NCBI GenBank assembly: GCA_018398575.1
Contig: JAGTXZ010000002.1
Location: 1,428,501-1,492,500 of the forward strand
DNA: 64,000 nucleotides
Reading direction: 5' to 3'
Source: Ampelomyces quisqualis
Lineage: Eukaryota > Ascomycota > Dothideomycetes > Pleosporales > Phaeosphaeriaceae
Below are positions 1 through 10,995 of the stretch, one piece after another. How positions within the stretch are numbered: the first letter of the stretch is position 1; each line of letters begins with the position of its first letter. A program made the position numbers and the translations under genes. Under the pieces are notes generated by a model that was given only the letters and a program-made list of their open reading frames with translations, was not told the origin of the DNA and searched no databases.

Positions 1-491
1 TGTGCGCCACATATGCGGATCGCACTTGCCTAAGGCAGTGTCAGATAAATGTACAGGGCAAGTAGTGGTCTCAGGAACATACCTCGACGCGATCGTGTCT
101 CCAAGGAAGGATGGTAAGTTTGAGGGTACTTGGGCTAGATCCTCTACAGGTGGACGCACGGGTAGATGCACAAAGTGGGTCGTTGCGAGGTCGATGATCT
201 GTTTCTGTAATTGCGAGAACGAAACCAAGCTGCGCATTCAAGTCAGCAAAAGACATAGGAATGTATATTTGGAGGGTGAAAATATGGATGCAAAGTTGTA
301 GAACCAATTGGCAGATAGCATTATGAGCAAACTACAACACACTACCGTCTGCGAGCACCCGAAAGCCCGGCGCGAATCGCAATTCGTGTAAGCAGCCGGA
401 CTGTCCAGGGCTTCAGATGCTCTACAACGAACATTGCCAAGAGCACCACCAATTCAAATAGCTGAATGAAGAAAAGGTCCATGTGTACTTA
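1..491. other. Downstream flank of coiled-coil gene
   Basis: No confident gene. The notable content is a reading frame on the minus strand at 482-342 that could encode a membrane helix. It lies in the same frame as the neighbouring coiled-coil gene but beyond two consecutive stop codons (see findings). Confidence 0.4.
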
Positions 492-3400
492 CTAGTATGT
501 GTCTCCCTTGCTTTTGATCTCCGCAATGTCGCCATAGCATTCCATGAGCTTCTCCAGTCTAGATTTCTCAGACTCAATATTGGAGGCGACACTCTTTATG
601 ATGGCCTTCTCTTGCTCACTCTCGGCCCTCAAAGCATTGTACTTCTTCTGCAGTTCTTCCTTGTCTTTCGTCAACTCATCGACCTTGGCTTTCTCCTCTT
701 CCGCTTTTCGAGACGCATCAGCGTGAAGCTGGATCCAAGCCTTGTCTGATTGGTCTCTGCTATTCTTATACTGGGCCTCGAAAAGCTTGCGCTCATCCTG
801 GAAGGAGTTGATGAGGGTCTCACGCTCGGCCAGCCAGGCTTCTCGATTTTCGCGTTCGATTCGGAGAGCATCTTCGCGATCCTGTTGTGCAATGGCAAGC
901 TGAGTCTCGAGCTCTGATTTCAAGTCCTCCTTCTCTTTGGAATGAGCCGCAGCGGCTTCTTGTCTCTTGTTCTCAGCAAGAACATCAGCTGCCTTCAGCC
1001 TCTCGTCGAAATGGATAGCGAGCGCGATTTTCTCGGCATCATTCCTAGTATTCGTGGTCGACTTCCACTCGTCGAAGCTCGCTTTCTCATCAGCAGATGT
1101 TCTTGCCAGTGCTGCATGCGCCTCTTCGAGCTCCTTATACCTAGACTCCCAAGACTTCATCGCGGCCTCGAGAGCAAACTTGGCTTCCTTTGCTTCTTTC
1201 TTGAACTTTTCTGTCTCCACTCGTTGTTCTTGTAACTCCCTTACTTGTTCCTCTAGATTAACAATCTGAAAGCGTAGACGGCTTGCTTCGCTCAAGTGTT
1301 TGTGTTCCAAGCTGCGCGCCCTTTCCCTCAGATCAGCAATCTCATCGTCCTTTACCCTCAATTTCTCCTCTTGTTCAACGCTTGATCGGCGAAGCAGTTC
1401 TTCTCGCACACTCAGCTGGCCATGTGTTTCTTTGTATCGCGCGAGCAAAACGTGCAAATCAGGGATGGCTTGTGCAATACGTGAAAAGACGTCACCAGGA
1501 TCGTCCGTGAGAGCAGATCGGGTGTCTAATGGGGCAAATCCTGAAGGATAGTCCCTAGGAACAAGGGTATCGTGGCGCTGGGGCGGGCTGTCATGACGGT
1601 AGCCTGGTGGGTAGTTCCATGGTTCCGTATATGGAGACGAGGAAGAGTGGGAGGTTGGACCATAGGGGTTAGGGTGTGGGTAGCCGGGCTGACTTACGCG
1701 ATAGTTGTGATTTTGATAGTGAGGTGGGGCAGTAGACGGGTAGTAGCCAGGATGGTAACCTGGTGGCGGAGGCGGTGGAGGATTGCTGTATGCTGGCTCG
1801 GCAGGGACGCGCGAGGCGAAGACGCTACGGTGATGCGCTGGCTGTGGGTAACCCTGCGCGGACCCACTTGAGCCGTCACGTGGATATTCCTCACCGCTTC
1901 GAAATTGACGTCTGGGCCGAACCAAAGCAGAGTCCGAGTCATCATCGTCGGAGTCGAAAGCGGTAACATGCCGTGGTCTCAATCGCCCAACAGGAGGGCT
2001 TGGGGCTGGCGGTCTGCTATCCCCGATGATCTGACTGACAGCCTGGGGCCTCGGCGCCGGCAAGGCTGGAGAGACATTTTCATGCCTGCTGTGGTTAATG
2101 TGATTAACGGCATCTGATCTGTGCGCAGACATCGCCTGAGACGGACTTCGTGATGCTCCGGGCATAGGGGCCTCAGTGGTAGCAGAACGAGGCGAGATTC
2201 CACGCCCCACTGACGTAGGAGTTGGCAAGCGGCTGCCCGGATTGCTGGTACGCTGATCGCTGGAAGCGATAGGACGTTGCGATGGAGCTTCTGGACGTGA
2301 TTTTTGCAGCTGCGCTGGCCCTGCGTCCGTAGCATTGTTATATACCTGTTGCTGTTCGCGCGGACTGGCCGAATAGCTCGAAATCGGACCATCACTCACA
2401 CCGCCCACAGCTCGCTCAGAAGGTGTTAACGAATGGGGGTGTTGCTCCTGTGCAATTCGAACAGCTTCTGTTTCCACGTGGAGAGCATCTCTTCTCGCAA
2501 TATCAAGCGCATCAGCGACCGCTAGAGCCTCTTTCTCCAGCCTCTGTCGCTCGATTGTCTCTTTCTCGACCCTTTCGTTATGGAGTCTGGTCTTCTGTTT
2601 TTCTTCCTCTTCTTGGCGACGTTGTACATCAAGTCTTTCCTGGTCCAGTCTGTTGCGCTCAGCTTCTTCCTTTTCAAGCCTCTCCTGCTCGAGTCTTGCC
2701 CTTTCAAGTTGTTCTTGCTCGATTCGTGCCTTTTCGCGTCTGTCTTGCTCTAGTCTTACTCTTTCGAGTCTGTCATTTTCAATGACTTGAGCGTTGAGTC
2801 TTTCCTCCTCCAGCCTCTCCTTCTCTAGTCTTTGTAACTCTAGGCGCTCCAGGTGTTCGCGTTCGAGTCGCTCCTTTTCAAGTCGCTCTTCCTCTGACCT
2901 GGCTTCTTCAAGCCTTGCTTGCTCTATCCTTTTCTTCTCAGCTCTCTCAAGTCTCAGTCTTTCCTGTTCGACTTTTTCTTTCTCGAATCTCTCTTGCCTC
3001 ATTCGTTCCCTCTCGAGCCTCTTCTGTTCGAGCCTTGCCATCTCGAGTCTTTCCTGATCAATGCGATACTGTTCGAAGCTCTCTTGGTCTAGCCGCTCCT
3101 GCTCTTCACGCTGAAGTTGCTCTTCAGCTTCGCGCTTGCGCCTTTGCTTAGACGTCTCCTTCTCGGAAGCAAAGGAACTTGTCTCAGGAAGGGATACTGT
3201 CATATTGAATTCGACTTGCTTCTCCATATGCGGCTCCGGCAAAGGAAATGCCTCGAGTTCAACTTGTCCAGGGAGGCCAGTCACATCTGTAGACGGTGCT
3301 GGTACATGTTTGCTTTGTGTTGTGTCAAAGGATTGTTCTTTGAGCAGCACATCCGCCGTCATACTATCCTGATCCGAGGCTTCAACACTTTCAACAGCTT

Positions 3401-4360
3401 GGAGAGTGTCAGCCTGTTCGACCGGCTCTTCCACAATCGTGCGCACTTCGTGGTTTGTCTCAGATGTAGGAGGCACTGCCTCCACGATGGGTTCACTCAG
3501 CGTCACTGAGGGTGCTCCAGTCGCCGAATTTGGACCCGGAATATCCTCCGCGGGTGCTCGCATTGTTACACCTGAAGCTTGGTCGTGCCTAATGATGACA
3601 GATTAGTTATTCGTCAATTATGACTCAAGAGACAGACTCACTGAGCTATTTCGTCTGATTGCGTTGCTACAGGCTCGGTTGGGGGTGGGTTCCCAGACTT
3701 GACAACCCCGGCTATCTCTATGCCACTCTGATTTGCGACGACGATTTCGCCTGGAGCACCGGTTTCCTCGACGACATTTGTTGGTAGCGGTACGGCTGGC
3801 GGTGCCATTTCCGCTTCGGCATGAGATTGAGTAACGTGGGCGTCGTGGGCGTCGGGTTGTGTTCGATATATCACTTCTGGCACGACTGATTCTGGTACAA
3901 CAGCTGGGGCATCAGAATGCACAATCTGTGGACTTTCTGTGGTTTCTTTCACGCAGGACTGGATTTCCTTGTTCTCTGAAGCGACGTGATCTGAAGCATC
4001 GACAATGGACACAGCAGGCTCATCTATCGGCACAGTAGTGGTCACATCCTTGTTTTCATGCTCAATGGGCTTCGTCGTGCTCCCGTCGTTCGAACATTCG
4101 GTGAACTTTGAGGGCTCTTCCTCACTTGGTTGATCCTGGATAGCCTCGTGAATCTGATCAGGTACAGACACGGACCCGCCTACTGAATCTCCGTCATTAG
4201 TCGTCTGGGATGGCGGTGTGAGCGATTCTTGTTGAAATCCTGACGTCGCGCTTTCAGTTGGAACTTCTGCTGTGGCCGTTGTCGCTGTATGGGGACTGTC
4301 AGGCTGGGGCTGTGTCTCAGCTTGCTTCTGGTTATTCTTCTTGGTTTTTTTCTTCGCCAT
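492..4360 (-). CDS. Large coiled-coil protein, function unknown
   Basis: Two exons, 4360-3642 and 3588-492, joined across a 53-nt intron (donor GTGAGT, acceptor TTAG) that keeps frame and gives about 1271 residues. The N-terminus is lysine-rich (MAKKKTKKNN), followed by some 370 low-complexity acidic, Ser/Thr/Pro-rich residues. Next comes a long repeat-like stretch of Glu/Arg/Leu units (ERLEQERL type) typical of a continuous alpha-helix or coiled coil. A Pro/Ser/Tyr-rich disordered middle follows, then a second coiled coil of about 300 residues at the C-terminus. No catalytic domain is visible. A structural, golgin-like or cytoskeletal scaffold role is only inferred from the architecture. The stop codon overlaps a good splice donor (GTAAGT), so the true C-terminus may differ. 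The start is the first ATG of exon 1. Confidence 0.75.
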
Positions 4361-5275
4361 TTTGACGATGATAAAGTGTTAAGCTGAGCGCTGCACAGAG
4401 ACACCAGATATTATAAGCAACCCCTACGTGTCTGCAGCAACAGACTTCGAACACTCGCAAAGACGAGGCTGAATGCCTGCTTGCGTGGCACAACGACGAG
4501 AGAACAGTTAGAAAACGACAAGCACGCGCGTTATGCGCTACATAGAAAGGGCCGCATGGCAGCGATGGGGGAGCGGTGCAGAAAGAACGGCACGGGTCAG
4601 CGACGCAAGTCGACCCAATAGGGTGGCGACAGGGAGATGCCAGCTCATCGCAACCCGAGCCAGCTAATCTATGCGTCCCAGAATGAGACGCCTGGGCCTT
4701 ACGAGCTAGCCTGGCAGCACGTGGAGTGTGCTCAGTTGCAGAGCTTGTTTCACAGTACACTGATGGAGCGATAGAAGAGGACCATGTGAGAGGCAGGCTC
4801 GTGTGAAAAGCCCTCTGGATAGAGGCGTGGCGATATGTCGAGCTTGACGGGCTTGGTAGACAGCGCGCCGTTGTGCACGCCGTGACTGTGCTCGACTGAA
4901 TTTTGTGTGCATGCAGGATAGACATACGTTGTCACCTTTCCCATTCGTACGACGTCAGACGCCTGCAGGAGGCGTTCCCGGGCCGCATATCAGCCTCGAA
5001 TGGCAGCGTTAGTGCGGTGCGGTGCGGTGCGGTGCCGGGAGAGGGTGGAGGATGCAGCGGTGAATGAAAGGCTCTGCCAGCACATTGCCCAGCGCACGGC
5101 TCCATCAGCACTAGCGCGACTTGGCGGTGCCCATGGCCGGCTAAACTTTCTCCAGGTGCCGACACGACGCACGACATCGCGCACCCGCCAACATTGAACA
5201 ACCACGTCTGGCTGCAGTCTCCGAGAATGTCCATTTGCCGCCGCCAGCTGCCCAGAACAGTCAATTCGGGGCGGG
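4361..5275. promoter_or_regulatory. Divergent promoter region, coiled-coil gene / RAD17
   Basis: A 915-nt spacer between two divergent genes, so it should hold both promoters. It contains a short run of about five GGTGC-type pentamers near 5012-5035. No other gene is supported; open frames here lack splice or codon support. Confidence 0.4.
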
Positions 5276-7864
5276 ATGGCTAAGCCGCGGGCCGCGCGGA
5301 AGCAGCCCGTCGTGCTCTCGTCCGACGCGGAAGAAGATGCTTCACCCTCACCGCCTCCCCGGCGGGCCAAGAGGGGCACGCTATCAAGTGTCGGCGACGG
5401 CACGCGTGGAGACCCAAAGGCTTCGCATGCGCAGACCCGGCGAGCAGGACCGCCCAAGGCCGCGGCATCGCCAGGCAAAAAGTCGCCAGCCAAGCCGAAG
5501 CCGATATACAAGCCCATCGCCTCCTTCTTCAGCAATGCTGCCCGCCTAACGCTGCCCCAGCCCACCCCAAGTCCCGAGAAATCTGCGACACCGCTGCCAC
5601 ATGTGGACGACATACTCGACAGCTCCGACGACAATCGCCCCGTCAAGCCGTCGACCACCCTTCCCGTGCGCAAGCGTCCCAACCCAGCCGTAACCACTGA
5701 CAGCGACCATGCCCTCAAGAACAGGCAGAAGTTTCTGCGAACAGCCAGCGGTGCCCGCAGCACGCCTCCGCTGTCGCAGCCACCACGACAAGATGCAGCG
5801 GACAGGCGGCCGTGGACCGACAAGTATGGCCCAGCATCACTCCAAGAGCTCGCGGTACACAAGAAGAAGGTAGCCGACGTACGAGCGTGGCTCGCGGACG
5901 TCTTCAGCGGTCGCGGGCGCCAAAGATTGCTACTCCTCAAAGGTCCTGCTGGGAGCGGAAAGACGACGACCATGTCACTTCTGGCCAAGGAGTTAGGCAT
6001 CTCGCTACATGAGTGGAAGAATCCTACTGCATCCATGTCGACTTCCGACGGCTTCTTGTCTCCCACTGCGCAGTTTGAAGACTTTGTTGGACGGGCTGGC
6101 GCATTCGGCACTCTAACCTTCGATGAGCCGTCTGCTGCTGGCCAACCATCGCAGACAGCTACTCCTGTTACCAGACAGAAGCAGCTGATTCTTGTAGAAG
6201 AGTTCCCAAATACATTTGCTCGGGCATCCGCAGCCGTACAATCTTTTCGAACTTCAGTGCTCAATTTCCTTGCTGCAAACACCCTCTCGGCGACTGAATA
6301 CTTCTCTGGCCAGGCCCATGCCGCACAGTCAGTGACGCCAATTGTCATGATTATCTCCGAGACTCTGCTATCTACGAACACTGCCGCGGCCGATAGCTTC
6401 ACTGCGCATCGACTGCTAGGACCTGACATCCTGACACATCCCGGCGTCTCCGTCATAGAATTCAACCCCATCGCGCCGACATTCATGACCAAAGCGCTTG
6501 ACCTTATGGTCTTGAAAGAGGCGCGGAAGTCTGGACGGACGAAGACCGTCGGGCCCCAAGTCATTCAGCGACTAGCAGAGCTTGGCGATGTTCGCAGCGC
6601 AGCGTCATCGCTCGAGTTTCTCTGTCTACGTGGGGATGATGCTGAAGGCTGGGGTGCCAAAGTCAGCTTTGCGAAGAAGAAGGGTCCGAAAGACACCCCT
6701 ATAACGAAAATGGAAAAAGAGTCGCTTGAGCTGGTGACACAGCGTGAAAGTACTCTGGGCATATTTCATGCGGTGGGTCGGGTTGTTTACAACAAGCGCC
6801 TTGTCGAGACTCTGGAAGCGCCAGTGCCCCAACCGCCCAACTGGTTTCCTGAGCGCCGGAGACCGAAGGCATCGGAAGTCAAAGTCGATACGCTCATTGA
6901 TGAGTTAGGGACCGATACACAAACATTTATGGCTGCGTTACATGAGAATTATGTCCTTTCATGTGCAGGCGCCGACAGCGAAGAGACCATGGACTCGATC
7001 GAAGGATGCATAGAGGCATTATCCGATGCTGACTTGCTCTCACCAGACCGCTTTGGTGCGGGATCTGGCAGACGTAATCTTCAAGGTACAAGTGCAGATA
7101 ATTTGCGCCAAGATGAGATGTGCTTCCAGACCAGCGTACGTGGGCTTCTGTACAACCTGCCAAACCCGGTGAGGAGGTTGATGCCGCCGCCTGGAATCAT
7201 GGGCATGAAAGCAAAAGGCTTGGGTGCGGGAGCTGCCGCAGTGAAAGGCAGTGCATTCGTCATGTACTATCCAGCATCGCTCCGGATATGGAAGCAACAA
7301 GAGGAGACTGGTGACCTGCTGGAAATGTGGGTCTCGCGGGCTCAGCATGGCGAGCTCCTCACAGCAAACACTTCATTGTCAAGATCTTCCACAAGTACGG
7401 GCGGAGTCGAGACTTGGAGAAAGAACTCGGCATTCGCTCAGCCACAACCTACACGCAACTCTGAATCCACAGCTGAAGACGAGGCACCTACAACCTTGCT
7501 CGGCAGTGGCGGCTCAGCGCGTTACGAGATGCTTTTGGAGCGGTTGCCATATCTCGCGATGATCCTCCGCAAATCGCGCATGCCGTCACCTTCTATCGCA
7601 GCGACGGTTCGGGGCATACAAAAGATAACTTCTTTCACTGGGAGCGGTGTGTCTGGCGGCGCGGAAGAAGACGACGAGGAAGAGTCGGAAGACATTGGCA
7701 GCGCAGAGCATGAACCATGGGCAACAGACAAGCCTGCTGGTGTCTCGCCGAAGAAGAAGAGAGTCTGGATTGCAGCCAAGGTGGAAGACGAGCAATCGGC
7801 GATACCTCATCTGGTTGAGAAAAGTGCAAACTTAATGCTGAGTGACGACGAGATTGAAGATTAA
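5276..7864 (+). CDS. rad17: DNA-damage checkpoint clamp loader RAD17 (RFC-like AAA+ ATPase)
   Basis: Single-exon gene, 862 residues. In the Rad17/Rad24 family this protein replaces the large RFC subunit and loads the 9-1-1 checkpoint clamp onto damaged DNA in the nucleus, activating ATR signalling. The first 170 residues are basic and disordered. The RFC-like core starts at WTDKYGP, with Walker A GPAGSGKT at residues 223-230 and the family-typical Walker B variant VEEFPN at 307-312. The C-terminal third holds the helical collar-like region and ends in an acidic tail with a basic KKKR patch that could be a nuclear localisation signal. The ATG at 5276 is the first in frame and precedes a lysine/arginine-rich nuclear-type N-terminus. 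Length and motif order fit the family. A long open frame on the opposite strand is a shadow. Confidence 0.93.
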   Translation: MAKPRAARKQPVVLSSDAEEDASPSPPPRRAKRGTLSSVGDGTRGDPKASHAQTRRAGPPKAAASPGKKSPAKPKPIYKPIASFFSNAARLTLPQPTPSPEKSATPLPHVDDILDSSDDNRPVKPSTTLPVRKRPNPAVTTDSDHALKNRQKFLRTASGARSTPPLSQPPRQDAADRRPWTDKYGPASLQELAVHKKKVADVRAWLADVFSGRGRQRLLLLKGPAGSGKTTTMSLLAKELGISLHEWKNPTASMSTSDGFLSPTAQFEDFVGRAGAFGTLTFDEPSAAGQPSQTATPVTRQKQLILVEEFPNTFARASAAVQSFRTSVLNFLAANTLSATEYFSGQAHAAQSVTPIVMIISETLLSTNTAAADSFTAHRLLGPDILTHPGVSVIEFNPIAPTFMTKALDLMVLKEARKSGRTKTVGPQVIQRLAELGDVRSAASSLEFLCLRGDDAEGWGAKVSFAKKKGPKDTPITKMEKESLELVTQRESTLGIFHAVGRVVYNKRLVETLEAPVPQPPNWFPERRRPKASEVKVDTLIDELGTDTQTFMAALHENYVLSCAGADSEETMDSIEGCIEALSDADLLSPDRFGAGSGRRNLQGTSADNLRQDEMCFQTSVRGLLYNLPNPVRRLMPPPGIMGMKAKGLGAGAAAVKGSAFVMYYPASLRIWKQQEETGDLLEMWVSRAQHGELLTANTSLSRSSTSTGGVETWRKNSAFAQPQPTRNSESTAEDEAPTTLLGSGGSARYEMLLERLPYLAMILRKSRMPSPSIAATVRGIQKITSFTGSGVSGGAEEDDEEESEDIGSAEHEPWATDKPAGVSPKKKRVWIAAKVEDEQSAIPHLVEKSANLMLSDDEIED

Positions 7865-8546
7865 TTATCGAGAGAGGGAAAAGTGCGGCGCAACGACTGC
7901 GCACCCGTAAATGGGGGGAAGGGAAGATATCAACATGTAATGAGCATGTCTACATGGGTACATAAATAGCAGGACGTACATAATCAGACGACATAAAAAA
8001 TCATCATTGACATCAAATAACACAAATCATCTACACAACATTTCAGCTTGTACTTGCCATCTACGGGCAGAAATGCATGTAGAAACAAACCCATGACTAG
8101 CCATATCCATGTTCGTAACCTGGCTTATTCATAATCATCGATCATGTACAATGTACATTCCTTCTCCACCGTGCGGCGCAACCATGTCACAACAACAGCA
8201 AGCATTGTCAATTGTCGTATTCAGCAAGTACACACCAAAAGAAGAGAAACCAATATTGAAAACCCACGCAGCGTCGAATTAAAAACTAGACTATTCAATC
8301 TAATTACAACAAACGCGGCAAACTCGCCATCGCATGGGAGGGGGGGGGAGGGGCATGGCTGTACCAAAAATGGCGCAACCGATGCGCACAAACAGGACGG
8401 GTTTGAGAGGAAAGAAAACAGAGGCACGGAGAATGCAGAAGACGATGCTAAGAGCTCGCGCGAGTTGCTCGGTTTGTGTGCGCGAAAAAGAAGGAAAAGA
8501 AAGCCATGATGCATATGCAGACCCGCGCGGAAGAAGAAGAAAAGAA
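7865..8546. other. Convergent 3' region, RAD17 / membrane protein gene
   Basis: A 680-nt spacer between converging genes, presumably 3' UTRs. AT-rich in its first half, with a G-rich run near 8338-8353. No gene or RNA seen. Confidence 0.4.
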
Positions 8547-9974
8547 TCAAGCACGAATGCCTGCGCCGGCGGTCCAGCGGAGTTTGCGCAGGCCCAAGCC
8601 TGTACTCCTGACACTGGACGCAGCATCCTTGGCACACGAGGGGCCCGCGGCGCCGAATTGGCCCATGGCTTCGGCGTGGCCTGATTCTTTGCCTGTGACG
8701 TAGCCGGCGCTGAAGCTGAGGGCGCTGACGAGCACGACGACGCCGGCGCTCACGACCCAGGTGAGGAGCGTGGGGCTAATGTCTTCGATGACGGGGCCTG
8801 TGCGGCGTTGCTTCTTCACTGCGCGGCGGTCTTTGCTGGAGCTGCGGGCGTCTTTGCGTTTGGATTTCTCGGATGCATGACTGCTACTTGTTGTTGTGCG
8901 GGGGGAGGGTGGGGTAATGGCGGTCTCTTCGGGGACGTCGCCAAGGGCTACGGATTCGGGGACTAGGCGGAGGGTGGTGGGATCGACGCGTGATGAGCCG
9001 GGCTGGTAGGCACGGGGCTGGCCTGGTTTGGGGAGACCTCGCACTGCGGCGGCTGCGGAGAGGAGTGTGGATAAGCTGGCGCGCAGGGCCTCATCGTGGT
9101 CCGGTGTTGCACTGTGTGGAGTGTGTTGAGGGTATGAGTGCTGTCGTACTGATGCTGATGGACGCGTAGGGTTCCGACGAGGGGGGTAGACGGTGCCAGA
9201 CTGCGACCGTATTGGTTGTTGATTGCTTGGGTGCGAGAAAGCGTTGGGGCGTGGCTCAAAGTGCCGCCTTGATCTAGGATAGTTGACTGCTGTTGCATTC
9301 TCGTCGTCGTCGTCGTCCTCTTCTCTTTCTGACATGGTCTCGGAAGAGGCAACGGATTGTGGGCTTCGAGAGGCGCGATCAACCTCTTGTCTGAGAGGTG
9401 ACGGGCCGAGACCTTCGTTGGAGGACGTCATGACTCTGTCCGACTCGCTTTCGCTCTCTTCGTATTCCTCCTGGCTACTACTTCCGCCTACGTTTGATAC
9501 CCTGTGTCCTGTGCCTATTGAGAACTGACCGCCGCCCCGTGCGCGCCTAGGACGTCTGTGCAGATTCGAGTCGTGCTGAACTGTGAGGCCAGTCGTGATG
9601 ATCTCGTCGGCGGCAGAGGAAAGGGAGGCTGTAGACGGGCCGGATGCGAGATCAATCCATGACTCTAGAGAAACGCCATGTTAGCCTGTGTGATCTTTGA
9701 AGAGAGTGTCCACGTGACGCGACAGCTGCACGCTTCAAGCAAGGAAGGACAAGGTCGCCTGGTCCGGATGCATACCTTCTGAGCGCTGCCTCGAGGCCGA
9801 AGAGTTGGTCTGTATAGAGGCCATGCCGTGGTTGTTCGAAAGCTCTCCAGCCTGCCTAGGTCCCCTGGGAGGTCGCTGGTCATGCATGTTGGCCTGGTGT
9901 TTTTCTATTCTCGGATGCAAATGGGGATCTTTCGATACGGGTTCGAGACAGCCTGTTTGTCTGCCCCAAGTCAC
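8547..9974 (-). CDS. Disordered protein with C-terminal membrane anchor, function unknown
   Basis: Two exons, 9974-9776 and 9664-8547. The 111-nt intron has donor GTATGC, a GCTAAC branch site and acceptor TCTAG. Joining Ser-Glu to Glu-Ser-Trp-Ile-Asp keeps frame and adds sequence upstream of the ATG at 9431, which is therefore internal. The product is about 438 residues from the ATG at 9974, or 409 from that at 9887. Most of it is Ser/Arg/Glu/Pro-rich and disordered, with an acidic run (EEDDDDDEN), a helical stretch around ALRASLSTLLSAAAAVRG, a basic KKQRR patch, then one hydrophobic helix (LLTWVVSAGVVVLVSALSF) about 55 residues from the end. This layout suggests a protein anchored by its C-terminus, with the bulk in the cytosol or nucleoplasm. 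I do not recognise the family. The first exon's start is the least certain part. Confidence 0.7.
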
Positions 9975-10995
9975 TGATCAGACAGGTGGTAGACGTATAT
10001 GCGCACAAGTGGACCGCCCGAGGCGCGTTCCGTTCTCGCTTCTTTGTCCACGTTACGCGTCCAGGCGCAGGACCTTCGAACAAGGAGCGAACGCCTCAAA
10101 GTGTTGGCGGTATGTGACGTCTCGAGAAAAGAAGCTCTGGTGTCTGCACCTTCACCTGCACACGGCCGCGGATGCAGTGGGGATGGGGTCGTTGACGCTA
10201 CACAAATGGGGCCTCGATGGTCGGCGCCCGTCGCGGTGACGTCCGTCTAGGGCCTCGATTGGTGGGGTGGGCACGACACGTTGTCCTGCACTTCAGGCAA
10301 GGAACAAGTCATGCAGCGAGGAGCGAGGGCTTTGATATTAGGACCAAGGCGAGGGATGATGTATTGTTAGTCCCCGGCACATGGGTCCCGTGTGCTGGCG
10401 CAAACAGAGGCCTGGTCTGGGTCACGCGGATATCCGGCGGTGGATGTATGCCAGAGGACAAATCACAAGATGCACGCGAGCCTTCAACTCTCAGGCTTGC
10501 GTATTCGTGGTGTGCTCACCTGCCTGCGTGTGAGACAAGCCCATTCAGTCGTCTGCCCCAAATCAGATTTGCCCCTGGCCGTGATCTGCCTTCCCAAAAT
10601 CGTGCCACCCCCACGCCTTCTGATCAGTTGAGCTAGCCTGCCAATAAAATTAAGCCATGTCAGCTGGGAGGCCTGGTCATGTTCAGAGGTGAAAATGTTC
10701 TTGTATTGACCCAAAAGTCTGAAACGCTCTCAACCACAATCTCCTGAAACCCGTGCCTGCATATGGTTGATATGCCGAGTGGTGGTAACCATGTAAATGC
10801 CACCACCAACAATGTTGGATATAATACAATAGAGTGTTCGTTGTACACTCCAAAATGAGACAACTCACAAGGTCTACATGGCTGGGTATAGGTGAAATCA
10901 TGAGCAGTGTCGAAAGCTCAAAAGAGATCGAAATATAGCAAGAAATCGTTTCGCGATGATCATGCAGTTCGTTCATGTCCTCTCATGCTGAACAT
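9975..10995. other. Intergenic region
   Basis: About 1 kb between two minus-strand genes. It should contain the promoter of the membrane protein gene and the 3' UTR of the GT34 gene. No gene seen; an extra upstream exon of the membrane protein gene cannot be excluded. Confidence 0.35.

Noticed and set aside
4990..6564. 524-codon open frame on the minus strand across RAD17
   Set aside because: It lies antisense to a gene with clear AAA+ motifs and has low-complexity Arg/Ser/Ala composition; a shadow of GC-rich codon use.
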